DNA from: Hufsiella ginkgonis
GTDB taxonomy: Bacteria; Bacteroidota; Bacteroidia; Sphingobacteriales; Sphingobacteriaceae
NCBI RefSeq assembly: GCF_009834915.1
Contig: NZ_WVHS01000002.1
Span: 186,001 to 250,000, forward strand
DNA length: 64,000 nt
Reading direction: 5' to 3'
The position numbers and the translations under genes were made by a program. Positions 44,249 through 52,304 of this stretch are shown piece after piece. The notes under the pieces are model-generated. The model searched no databases and was not told the DNA's origin. It worked only from the letters and a program-made list of their open reading frames with translations. The number at the start of each line of letters is the position of its first letter. Within the stretch, counting starts at the first letter, position 1.

Positions 44249-44316
44249 TATGATAATATCCTACAACAAGAAGATAACAATTGCAAAAAATACTCGCTGA
44301 CCAGCTATCATCTTTG
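44249..44316 (+). promoter_or_regulatory. PUL regulatory site B: activator box plus -7 element, SusCD operon
   Basis: TATGATAATATCCTA at 44249-44263, CTACAACAA starting at 44261, and a CATCTTTG -7-like element at 44309-44316, 60 bases after the box start. The second half-site at 44282 is poorly conserved. The site lies in the divergent region between the AraC gene (start 44119) and the DUF3826 gene (start 44397), so it could also serve autoregulation. Confidence 0.68.
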
Positions 44317-44396
44317 TATAAGCAGTTTGGCTTAAACTGAACCAATAATAGATTAAACGATGCCTGGATGACTACCGGGCGACCAATTATTGACCA

Positions 44397-45077
44397 ATGA
44401 GATCAGTACTAAAATTTTCTTTCCCGGGTATTTTTGCGCTTCTTTTTTCGGTGGGAGCTATCGCGCAAACCGCGGAGAAAGCTGTCCGCGACCAGGAATA
44501 TATCAAAACGATCACACTCCGTTCTGATAAGATCGCAGCGGTACTGGGCATCGCAGATTCTGCAAAGTATAAACGCGTAAGGACCTTACTGGTGAATGAA
44601 TACAGCGCTCTTAACGACGTACACGAAACGCGTAACCAGGAAACAAAGGCGCTAAAAGAGGAACTGAAGGACGATAAAGCTAAACTCGACTCAGGCATAG
44701 CCGGGCTGGAAGCCGTAGCCAATAGGAAATTAGACGCCCTGCACAATCATTTCCTGGCCAGCCTGGCGAAAGAACTTAACCAGGACCAGATAGAACAGGT
44801 AAAGAACGGCCTCACTTATAACGTATTGCCTATCACCTGGAAGGCTTACCAGGAAATGCTCCCCGATCTTACCGAACCCCAAAAAAAGCAGATGCTCGCC
44901 TGGCTTACCGAAGCGAGAGAGCATGCCATGGATGCCGAATCTTCGGATAAAAAACATGCCTGGTTTGGAAAGTACAAAGGCAGGATCAATAACTACCTGT
45001 CGGCACAAGGCATCGACATGAAAAAAGCGGGGGAGGACTGGCAGAAGCGCATCAAGGCCGCCCAGCAAAAGAACTAA
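44397..45077 (+). CDS. DUF3826 family exported protein
   Basis: 226 residues with a signal peptide (SVGAIAQT). The mature protein is almost entirely helical and charged (DQEYIKTITLRSDKIAAVLG, YSALNDVHETRNQETKALKEELKDD, LTYNVLPITWKAYQEML, YKGRINNYLSAQGIDMKKAGEDW), the pattern of DUF3826. This family is found beside SusCD pairs and pectin or rhamnogalacturonan enzymes in Bacteroidota, but its biochemical role is not known to me. It is the first gene behind regulatory site B and lies 63 bases before susC, so it is produced with the importer. A periplasmic binding or chaperone-like role is only a guess. Confidence 0.88.
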   Translation: MRSVLKFSFPGIFALLFSVGAIAQTAEKAVRDQEYIKTITLRSDKIAAVLGIADSAKYKRVRTLLVNEYSALNDVHETRNQETKALKEELKDDKAKLDSGIAGLEAVANRKLDALHNHFLASLAKELNQDQIEQVKNGLTYNVLPITWKAYQEMLPDLTEPQKKQMLAWLTEAREHAMDAESSDKKHAWFGKYKGRINNYLSAQGIDMKKAGEDWQKRIKAAQQKN

Positions 45078-45140
45078 GAGTTTCTGCGGCGCAAGCTGTG
45101 ACAATAAACGATTATCAAATTAACCATTAAAAACCAAATT

Positions 45141-48100
45141 ATGAATCTGAAACAACTACTAAATCTTTCGGGAACTTTTCTCCTGTTGTTGTTCGCCTGC
45201 TCTATGGGTTATGCCCAGGAAAGGGCGGTGACAGGAAAGGCGGTCGATAAGGCGGATGGCAGCCCCATGATCGGGCTGATCGTGAGCGTGAAAGGCCGCC
45301 CGTCAAATGTAAGCACCAACGGCAACGGAGAATTCTCAATCAGGGTTACCCCGTCTGATTCAGTGCTGGTATTTTCCTACATTGGCTATATCAGGCAGCA
45401 GGTAAAGATCGGCGACCGCTCGTCCATCATCGTTACGATGGAACCTGACACCAAAAGCCTGGACGAGGTAGTGGTGGTAGGCTACGGTACGCAAAAACGC
45501 GAAACCCTTACCGGTTCCATAGCTACGCTCACCACTAAAGACATAGAAGATTTGCCGGTAAGCAACATCGGCGCCGCGCTCGCCGGCCGTCTGCTGGGTG
45601 TAGGGGTAAGCGGCGGTACGCAGCGTCCGGGCTCTACGGCGACGATCACCGTGCGTAATCCTAACACGTTCCTGAGTAAAGACGGCGGTACCACATCCCC
45701 GTTGTTCGTGATTGATGATGTTATCCAGGTAACATCACAGGGAGCTCCGGATAATACACTGTTCAATAGTCTCGATATCAGTGAAATCGAATCGCTCAGC
45801 GTACTGAAAGATGCCGCGGCCGCTATCTACGGTTCACGGGCTGCAAACGGCGTGATCGTAGTTCGGACTAAACGCGGGAAAGACGGTAAGCCAAGGATTT
45901 CTTACAATGGGTCGTACGCAGTTAACGACGAGGCATTCCGTACCAAAATGTTGTCAGCAGCTGATTTCGCCCGGTATTACAATATCATGAACGGTCCGAA
46001 CGGCAGGGCCGCTACAAATTCCGTTACCAACGACAATGTGTTCACCGCTGAGGAAATCGCTGCTTTCGAGAATACGGATCATAACTGGCTAGACGACGCC
46101 TGGAAAGCGTCACATAACATGCATCATGGCCTCAGTGTATCAGGCGGCGCCAATAAGGCGACTTATTTTGCCAACGCTTCTTATTATACGCAGGACGGTA
46201 ACATGGGTGCGCTCGAATTCAGTCGCTGGAATTTCCGCGGCGGCGCCGACGTTGAGCCGATAAACAACTTAAAAGTTGGCCTTCAACTGTCGGGGAATTT
46301 TACCGACCAGGCGCGTACCTTCAATAAGATCGGTAGCGAGACGCTGGAGAATGACTATGTGAATTTGCTTACTACCCCACGTTATATTCCGGAATATATC
46401 AATGGCGTGCCCGTAAAGATTCCCGGAACAAACGCGTTCGCAGGATATCACTTTTTCGAGATCGAGCGTCTTGGAAACATTCAGTCTAATGACGACCGTG
46501 TCTTTACCGTGAACGTTTCTGCAGAATACAAATTACCCTGGGTGAAAGGCCTGGGCTTCAGGTTACAGTACGCGACGAATTTCGCCAACAATAACGGTGG
46601 CCAGGTAGGAACTACCTATACGCTGACCAAATTCACCGGGACCGGGACCAACATCCATATTCTCGATGATAACGCAGTGCCGATCGCGACGACGCCGACC
46701 AGCTCGTATTCTAACGGAGACCGCCTGTATTACTCGCAAACACGACAAAAAAGAGATCAAACCAACTTTTTCGTGACTTATGAACGTAGTTTCGGAAAGC
46801 ACAGCGTAAGTGCGCTCGCTACTGTAGAAAAATCCGAAGCTGAAGCTTATGGTACTACCGTTCTCAAAGAGAAACCGCTCCAGGGCACTAACGGGATGTT
46901 TAATACGGCCTTCGGTGCGATCGACGGTACTACAACCGGTAATGAGTCCGGAACATTGGGCTACATCGGAAGAGCGAACTACAATTATTCCAGCAAATAC
47001 CTGGCCGAATTCCTGTTCCGTTCAGACGCATCGACCAAATTTGCTCCGGACAATTATTGGGGCCGCTTTTATTCAGGATCGGTGGGATGGGTTGTTTCGG
47101 AAGAGAGCTTCTTTACAACACACGTGCTTGATTACCTGAAAGTTCGCTATTCACTGGGTAAACTCGGAAACGACCAAACCAAGGCATGGCTATGGCGGCA
47201 ACGCTATACGCCGCAGGAAGGGAAGGGCCTCGTGCTCCCTGGTACCGGCGGTAACAACAATACGAATACCGCTACCACGACCGGTTATAAAATGGAGGCG
47301 TCTCCTAACCCCGACGCGACGTGGAGCGATGAGCTTAAGCATAATCTTGGGTTCGACATGCGTTTCCTGAACAATCGCTTATCTGCGACCCTCGAAGGCT
47401 ATTACAATAAAGCCACTAATATCCTGATCGAGCCGATCGGAAGCGTGCCGGCTACCGTCGGGGGTTCAATAGCCTCTACTAATTTCGGGGCGGCAAACTT
47501 CTACGGCTATGAAATCGGGCTCGGCTGGAACGCAAAAGCTGGTAAAGACGTTAATTACGGCATCAACCTCAACTTTAACTGGGGCGATAATAAGGTCATT
47601 AAAATGAACTATACCGACATCTCCCAGCTTCAGCCATGGTCTCCGCATTATGGCGAGTCGAGCGATAACGGCAAATGGGGATATGATGTACTGGGCATGT
47701 TCAAAAACCAGGAGGAGATCGACGCATATGTGGCAGAGTACAAGATCACACAAGTACATGGCAATACGATCGGAAGCAGCTACAAACTAACGCCCGGTCA
47801 GTTGTACTACCGTGATATTCGCGGCAAAATGAACGCAGACGGCACTTTCGCCGCTCCCGATGGTATTATCGACGAAAACGACCAGGTCCAGCTTGCTAAA
47901 AAAGCGGTAAATCACTATGGCTTCGGTATCGTACTGCGCGCCGGCTGGAAAGGATTGAGCTTTGATGCTGCGATTACCGGCTCGTTCGGTGGTTTTGCGG
48001 AAATGGATGCCCGCAACAAGATGGAAACGAATATCTCGAATGCTTACTCGAGCGTACCAGCCTATTGGGCGAATATTTACGATCCGGTGCTGAACCCTTC

Positions 48101-48383
48101 GGGTACCCTGCCTAACCCGAACTGGTCGAACGTGAGCCTGGATAAGACATCGAAATTCTGGCAGGTAAGTGCGTTTCGTATGGGATTCCGCAATGCGAAC
48201 CTGAACTACTCGCTTCCGAAGAAGTTGGTGCAGCGCGCAGGCATAAGCAATGCACGGGTTTCACTTACTGCGCTTAATCCGGTGATCCTTTACAATCCGT
48301 ACGACTACAGGGATCCGGATGCAGGCTGGAACACTTACCCGAACCTGAGAACGATTTCATTGGGTCTCAACGCTACATTTTAA
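45141..48383 (+). CDS. SusC/RagA-type TonB-linked outer membrane importer
   Basis: 1080 residues. After a signal peptide (MGYAQERAV) comes a carboxypeptidase-regulatory-like domain (about 27-105; GKAVDKADGSPMIGL, FSYIGYIRQQ), the plug with the SusC signature (LDEVVVVGYGTQKRETLTGSI, LSVLKDAAAAIYGSRAANGVIVV) and a large barrel. It has no STN domain, so unlike the receptor at 10240 it should not signal to a FecR protein. It takes up the oligosaccharides made by surface lyases, together with the SusD lipoprotein 29 bases downstream. The substrate is inferred to be pectic from the enzymes around it. Confidence 0.96.
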   Translation: MNLKQLLNLSGTFLLLLFACSMGYAQERAVTGKAVDKADGSPMIGLIVSVKGRPSNVSTNGNGEFSIRVTPSDSVLVFSYIGYIRQQVKIGDRSSIIVTMEPDTKSLDEVVVVGYGTQKRETLTGSIATLTTKDIEDLPVSNIGAALAGRLLGVGVSGGTQRPGSTATITVRNPNTFLSKDGGTTSPLFVIDDVIQVTSQGAPDNTLFNSLDISEIESLSVLKDAAAAIYGSRAANGVIVVRTKRGKDGKPRISYNGSYAVNDEAFRTKMLSAADFARYYNIMNGPNGRAATNSVTNDNVFTAEEIAAFENTDHNWLDDAWKASHNMHHGLSVSGGANKATYFANASYYTQDGNMGALEFSRWNFRGGADVEPINNLKVGLQLSGNFTDQARTFNKIGSETLENDYVNLLTTPRYIPEYINGVPVKIPGTNAFAGYHFFEIERLGNIQSNDDRVFTVNVSAEYKLPWVKGLGFRLQYATNFANNNGGQVGTTYTLTKFTGTGTNIHILDDNAVPIATTPTSSYSNGDRLYYSQTRQKRDQTNFFVTYERSFGKHSVSALATVEKSEAEAYGTTVLKEKPLQGTNGMFNTAFGAIDGTTTGNESGTLGYIGRANYNYSSKYLAEFLFRSDASTKFAPDNYWGRFYSGSVGWVVSEESFFTTHVLDYLKVRYSLGKLGNDQTKAWLWRQRYTPQEGKGLVLPGTGGNNNTNTATTTGYKMEASPNPDATWSDELKHNLGFDMRFLNNRLSATLEGYYNKATNILIEPIGSVPATVGGSIASTNFGAANFYGYEIGLGWNAKAGKDVNYGINLNFNWGDNKVIKMNYTDISQLQPWSPHYGESSDNGKWGYDVLGMFKNQEEIDAYVAEYKITQVHGNTIGSSYKLTPGQLYYRDIRGKMNADGTFAAPDGIIDENDQVQLAKKAVNHYGFGIVLRAGWKGLSFDAAITGSFGGFAEMDARNKMETNISNAYSSVPAYWANIYDPVLNPSGTLPNPNWSNVSLDKTSKFWQVSAFRMGFRNANLNYSLPKKLVQRAGISNARVSLTALNPVILYNPYDYRDPDAGWNTYPNLRTISLGLNATF

Positions 48384-48412
48384 CAGAGTTCCGAAACAAC
48401 AATAAAACGATA

Positions 48413-50425
48413 ATGAAACGAACAAAATATATATTTCTCCTGGCATCGCTTATCATCGCCGCGGCAGGATGTAACGATGATTTCCTCGAAGAAAAACGCG
48501 ACCTTACAGGGACCAACGAAGAAGTTTTCCAGGAACCGCAACTCGCTTCCGGCTATGTGGATTACATTTACGGGCTCTTCAGCCCTGCAAATAATGGTAT
48601 CCCGAACGTACAGAGCCAGTCGAATGCTGAAAACGGCGCATTTAACACGGCGTGGACACAAACCACCGATGAGATGTCGGGCGAAAACGACTGGAATAAG
48701 GTATGGCCTTCGATCGCTTATACACAGAACCATGCCGTAAAGTATTTCGGACAGGCCGTTGGAACGAGCATCGCCAACAACACCTGGACGCGCATGAAAC
48801 AAATCAATATCTTCCTCACGTCTATCGACAAGTATAGTTTGACTGACGCGGTAAAAGATCCGCTGAAAGGACAAATGTATTTCTGGCGGGCCTACCAGTA
48901 TTTCGAACTGGTAAAATTATATGGCGGCGTTCCGCTGGTGCTCGAGCCGGCCAACCCGATCCTCGACGGCAATACCAGCAGTAAGATCCAGCGCAGTTCG
49001 ACCGATGCAACTATTAGCCAGATCGTAGCCGACCTGGACCAGGCGATCAAGCTGCTTCCGGCAAAATGGCCGGCTTCTGACTGGGGCCGGATTACGAGCG
49101 GCGCCGCAGCGGCCCTGAAAGGGCGCGTACTCCTTACCTATGCAAGCCCGCAATTCAACCGCGCCGATGACAGGGTCCGCTGGCAAAAAGCCTACGATGC
49201 TAACCTTGCAGCTAAAACACTCCTCGATGCTAATGGCTTTGGCTTATATAACGTTGGAGGCACCGCCAACGGGACGGCCTGGGCAAACATGTTCCTCGCA
49301 GAAGGTTACGCCAACACTGAGGCTATCTGGACCACCGGGTTCAACACCGTAGCTTCAGGCAACTCACAACGGAACAACGGTTGGGAGCAAGCTATCCGGC
49401 CGAAAGATATCGGTGGTGGCGGTTCCGTGGTACCTACCAAACAAATAGTGGATGCATTCCCCATGAAAGACGGCAAAATGCCAGGCTCCTCTATCTACAC
49501 CTACGATGCTGTTAAAATTTATAAGAACCGTGACCCTCGTTTCGCAAAAACCTTTATCTGGAACGGCGCGCTTTACCCTTATAACGGTGCATCGGCGAAC
49601 CGCGCATGGACGTATACCTGGAAATCGGCAAGCTCAGCGACAAAATACGACAAGAGCACTGAAAAGGCGGCGACCGCCACGGGCTTTTATCTTTGTAAAG
49701 CAAGCAATACCGCAGCAGCCATCACAAACGGCTCATTTTCAATCAGCGGGACCGATTACATCGAGATCCGCTATGCGGAAGTACTGCTCAATCTTGCAGA
49801 ATCGGCTGCCGGCATAGATAAAGTGACCGACGGGTTGGGCTACATCCAGCAAGTTCGCGCCAGGGCTGGTGTCGAAAATAAAGACGGCATGTATGGCTTG
49901 AGCGGTATCGCTTCCCGCGACCAGGCCTTCGGCGCTGTCATCAATGAACGGAAAGTAGAGTTCGCGTATGAGAACAAACGCTTCTGGGACCTGCGCCGGT
50001 GGCTACTCTTCAATAACGATTTTGGTACATGTACGCGGCTCGGGCAGACGCCGATCGACGGGATGCGTCGCCAGGGATACTATTTCAGTGCCAGAAACAG
50101 CAACGGTACGGATTACGTGCACACCTCGGCCGATCCTTTCGTAAAACCGGCTTCAGGTTCGGCGCCGCTGATAGACAGGGATGCAACCACTTATCCTGCC
50201 GGTGTAGCCAACGCTGATGCCTACGTGGATTATATTTATGACAACTACCTGAAAGTGAGCGTAAAGGACGACGTAGATCCCACCACCGGGTGGAAATTCA
50301 AATGGTACAACGAGTATTATTTCTTCGGCATCAATTCATCGGTTCTCAACACATCCAGCTATCTTAATCAAACGATCGGCTGGAATAGCCTGACCGGGAA
50401 CGGAACGTTCGACCCGTTGAAATAA
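48413..50425 (+). CDS. SusD/RagB-type surface glycan-binding lipoprotein
   Basis: 670 residues. The lipoprotein signal ends in IIAAAGC-N (Cys about residue 20), followed by an acidic DDFLEE stretch usual for surface export in Bacteroidota. The SusD N-terminal TPR-like region (about 60-300; FWRAYQYFELVKLYGGVPLVLEP, AALKGRVLLTYASPQFN) and RagB/SusD C-terminal domain (ADPFVKP region, YIEIRYAEVLLNLAE, INERKVEFAYENKRFWDLRRW) are complete. It forms the lid of the SusC barrel and captures the oligosaccharide. At 670 residues it is somewhat longer than the starch prototype. Confidence 0.96.
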   Translation: MKRTKYIFLLASLIIAAAGCNDDFLEEKRDLTGTNEEVFQEPQLASGYVDYIYGLFSPANNGIPNVQSQSNAENGAFNTAWTQTTDEMSGENDWNKVWPSIAYTQNHAVKYFGQAVGTSIANNTWTRMKQINIFLTSIDKYSLTDAVKDPLKGQMYFWRAYQYFELVKLYGGVPLVLEPANPILDGNTSSKIQRSSTDATISQIVADLDQAIKLLPAKWPASDWGRITSGAAAALKGRVLLTYASPQFNRADDRVRWQKAYDANLAAKTLLDANGFGLYNVGGTANGTAWANMFLAEGYANTEAIWTTGFNTVASGNSQRNNGWEQAIRPKDIGGGGSVVPTKQIVDAFPMKDGKMPGSSIYTYDAVKIYKNRDPRFAKTFIWNGALYPYNGASANRAWTYTWKSASSATKYDKSTEKAATATGFYLCKASNTAAAITNGSFSISGTDYIEIRYAEVLLNLAESAAGIDKVTDGLGYIQQVRARAGVENKDGMYGLSGIASRDQAFGAVINERKVEFAYENKRFWDLRRWLLFNNDFGTCTRLGQTPIDGMRRQGYYFSARNSNGTDYVHTSADPFVKPASGSAPLIDRDATTYPAGVANADAYVDYIYDNYLKVSVKDDVDPTTGWKFKWYNEYYFFGINSSVLNTSSYLNQTIGWNSLTGNGTFDPLK

Positions 50426-50449
50426 TACCGGGTCAGCACGATTCTTTGA

Positions 50450-50485
50450 GCAATGCAGCATCCCTTAAAGAGATGACTGCATTGT
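50450..50485 (+). terminator. Strong hairpin between susD and the lyase operon
   Basis: CAATGCAG-CATC pairs with GATG-A-CTGCATTG (twelve pairs, one bulged A, nine-base loop), about 25 bases after the susD stop codon, followed by TTCATTATC. It may be a terminator with a weak T run, or a 3' stabiliser that sets the SusCD to enzyme ratio. Confidence 0.55.
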
Positions 50486-50527
50486 TCATTATCTGCCGGT
50501 TGCGGGGACTATACCATTGTTACACGC

Positions 50528-50595
50528 TATGATAACATCCTATACTATTTTGAGAAAATGCTATAGAAACCAAGCCAGCTTTAGCCGGATATTTG
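50528..50595 (+). promoter_or_regulatory. PUL regulatory site C: activator box plus -7 element, lyase operon
   Basis: TATGATAACATCCTA at 50528-50542, CTATACTAT starting at 50540 and CTATAGAAA starting at 50561 (21 bases on), then a GATATTTG -7-like element at 50588-50595, 60 bases after the box start. It is nearly identical to site A, 22 kb away. The lyase start codon is 41 bases further. Confidence 0.74.
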
Positions 50596-50636
50596 ATTTA
50601 CTTGTACTTTCTAACCATAGAATAAACTCTCAAAAA

Positions 50637-52304
50637 ATGAAGAAATATTTTGCAGTGCTGATGGCGATGGTTTTGGCCGGCGCTACTAAACCAGTCCTGG
50701 CACAATACCCAAAGATCCCGGCAGATGTGCAGAAAGCCAGCGATGAAATGATGGCCGAAGCAAAACGTAAATCAGATATCGCATGGCTGAAAGCGTTACC
50801 AGTTATTGAGAGAGAAGCAAAAGCAGGTAAGCCATATGTTCCGTGGGCGGGCCGGCCGATCGATCTTCCCCAATCTGATATTCTTGCATTCCCGGGAGCG
50901 GAAGGTGGGGGTGCGCATTCTTTCGGCGGACGCGGGGGACGTGTGATCGTAGTGACCAGTCTCGGAGACTCCGGTCCGGGAACGCTCCGCGATGCCTGCG
51001 AACAGGGTGGCGCGCGCATTGTCGTGTTCAATGTATCAGGTATTATCCGCATCAAAACACCCCTGGTGATCAGAGCTCCGTACATCACCATCGCCGGTCA
51101 AACCGCGCCGGGCGACGGGATATGCGTGGCCGGGGAGTCTGTGTGGCTCAATACCCATGATGTAGTAGTACGTTTTATGCGCTTCCGCCGCGGCGAAACG
51201 TATGTAGGCCGCCGGGATGACGCCATTGGCGGAAATCCGATCGGCAACATCATGATCGATCACGTTTCGGCAAGCTGGGGATTGGATGAAAACATGTCTA
51301 TGTACCGACACATGTACAACGACAGCACCGGTAAAGCGGAAGAAAAACTTGCAACGGTGAATATTACCATCCAGAATTCAATTTTCTCCGAGTGCCTCGA
51401 TACCTGGAACCACGCGTTTGGCAGCACGCTGGGCGGGGAAAATTGTTCGTTCATCAGGAATTTATGGGCAGACAACGGCGCCCGCAACCCGTCTATCGGG
51501 TGGAACGGGATCTTTAATTTCGCTAATAACGTTGTGTTTAACTGGCACAATCGTTCTACCGATGGCGGGGACTACACCGCCCTATACAATATTATCAACA
51601 ACTACTATAAACCGGGTCCGGTTACCGATGTAAAAGATCCCGTGAGCTACCGGATCCTAAAACCGGAATCGGGGAGAAGTAAACTACCTTACGTGGTGTT
51701 TGGCCGTGCGCACGTAAGCGGCAATATCATAGAGGGAAATGAGCAGGTAACCAAAGATAACTGGAACGGAGGCGTACAGGTGGAAAATAAAAAAGGCGAC
51801 CTGATGAGCTACGCGGATGCCAGCAAATATTTTGCAGCCATGAAAGTGGAGAAACCCTTGCCGATGCCCGATTTCACGATCATTCCTGCCCGCGATGCTT
51901 ACAGCTATGTACTGGAGAACGCGGGGGCTACGTTACCTAAGCGGGATCCGGTTGATACCCGGATCGTGAAACAGGTACGTACCGGTGTGATCGACTATAT
52001 TAAAGACGTAAAATTACCCGCTACGCAGTTCGAACATCGCCGCCTACCGATCGACTCGTATAAACTCGGCATTATTACCGATATCAGCCAGGTCGGCGGA
52101 TATCCGGAATATAAAGGATCCCCTTATAAGGATTCCGACGGCGACGGAATGCCCGACGACTACGAACTTAAGAACGGTCTGGATCCAAAGAGCGCCGCCG
52201 ACGCGGCCGTGATCCGCAAAAGCGGGTACAGCAACATCGAAGAATATTTAAATAGCATTGTAGCGATCGCTGCGGTAACCCCCGCCGCAAAAAAAATAAA
52301 GTAA
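50637..52304 (+). CDS. Pectate lyase family 1 (PL1), first of a tandem pair, with C-terminal calcium motif
   Basis: 555 residues from ATG 50637, followed by a signal peptide (KPVLAQYPKIP). Features of the Bacteroidota PL1 group: FPGAEGGGAHSFGGRGG, TLRDACEQGGARIVVFNVSG, PYITIAGQTAPGDGI, IGGNPIGNIMIDHVSASWGLDENMS and the catalytic-site Arg283 in ARNPSIGWNG. The enzyme cleaves polygalacturonate by calcium-dependent beta-elimination. The C-terminus has DSDGDGMPDDYE, a thrombospondin-type-3/dockerin-like calcium-binding loop. A near-duplicate follows with a one-base overlap. First gene behind regulatory site C. Confidence 0.93.
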   Translation: MKKYFAVLMAMVLAGATKPVLAQYPKIPADVQKASDEMMAEAKRKSDIAWLKALPVIEREAKAGKPYVPWAGRPIDLPQSDILAFPGAEGGGAHSFGGRGGRVIVVTSLGDSGPGTLRDACEQGGARIVVFNVSGIIRIKTPLVIRAPYITIAGQTAPGDGICVAGESVWLNTHDVVVRFMRFRRGETYVGRRDDAIGGNPIGNIMIDHVSASWGLDENMSMYRHMYNDSTGKAEEKLATVNITIQNSIFSECLDTWNHAFGSTLGGENCSFIRNLWADNGARNPSIGWNGIFNFANNVVFNWHNRSTDGGDYTALYNIINNYYKPGPVTDVKDPVSYRILKPESGRSKLPYVVFGRAHVSGNIIEGNEQVTKDNWNGGVQVENKKGDLMSYADASKYFAAMKVEKPLPMPDFTIIPARDAYSYVLENAGATLPKRDPVDTRIVKQVRTGVIDYIKDVKLPATQFEHRRLPIDSYKLGIITDISQVGGYPEYKGSPYKDSDGDGMPDDYELKNGLDPKSAADAAVIRKSGYSNIEEYLNSIVAIAAVTPAAKKIK

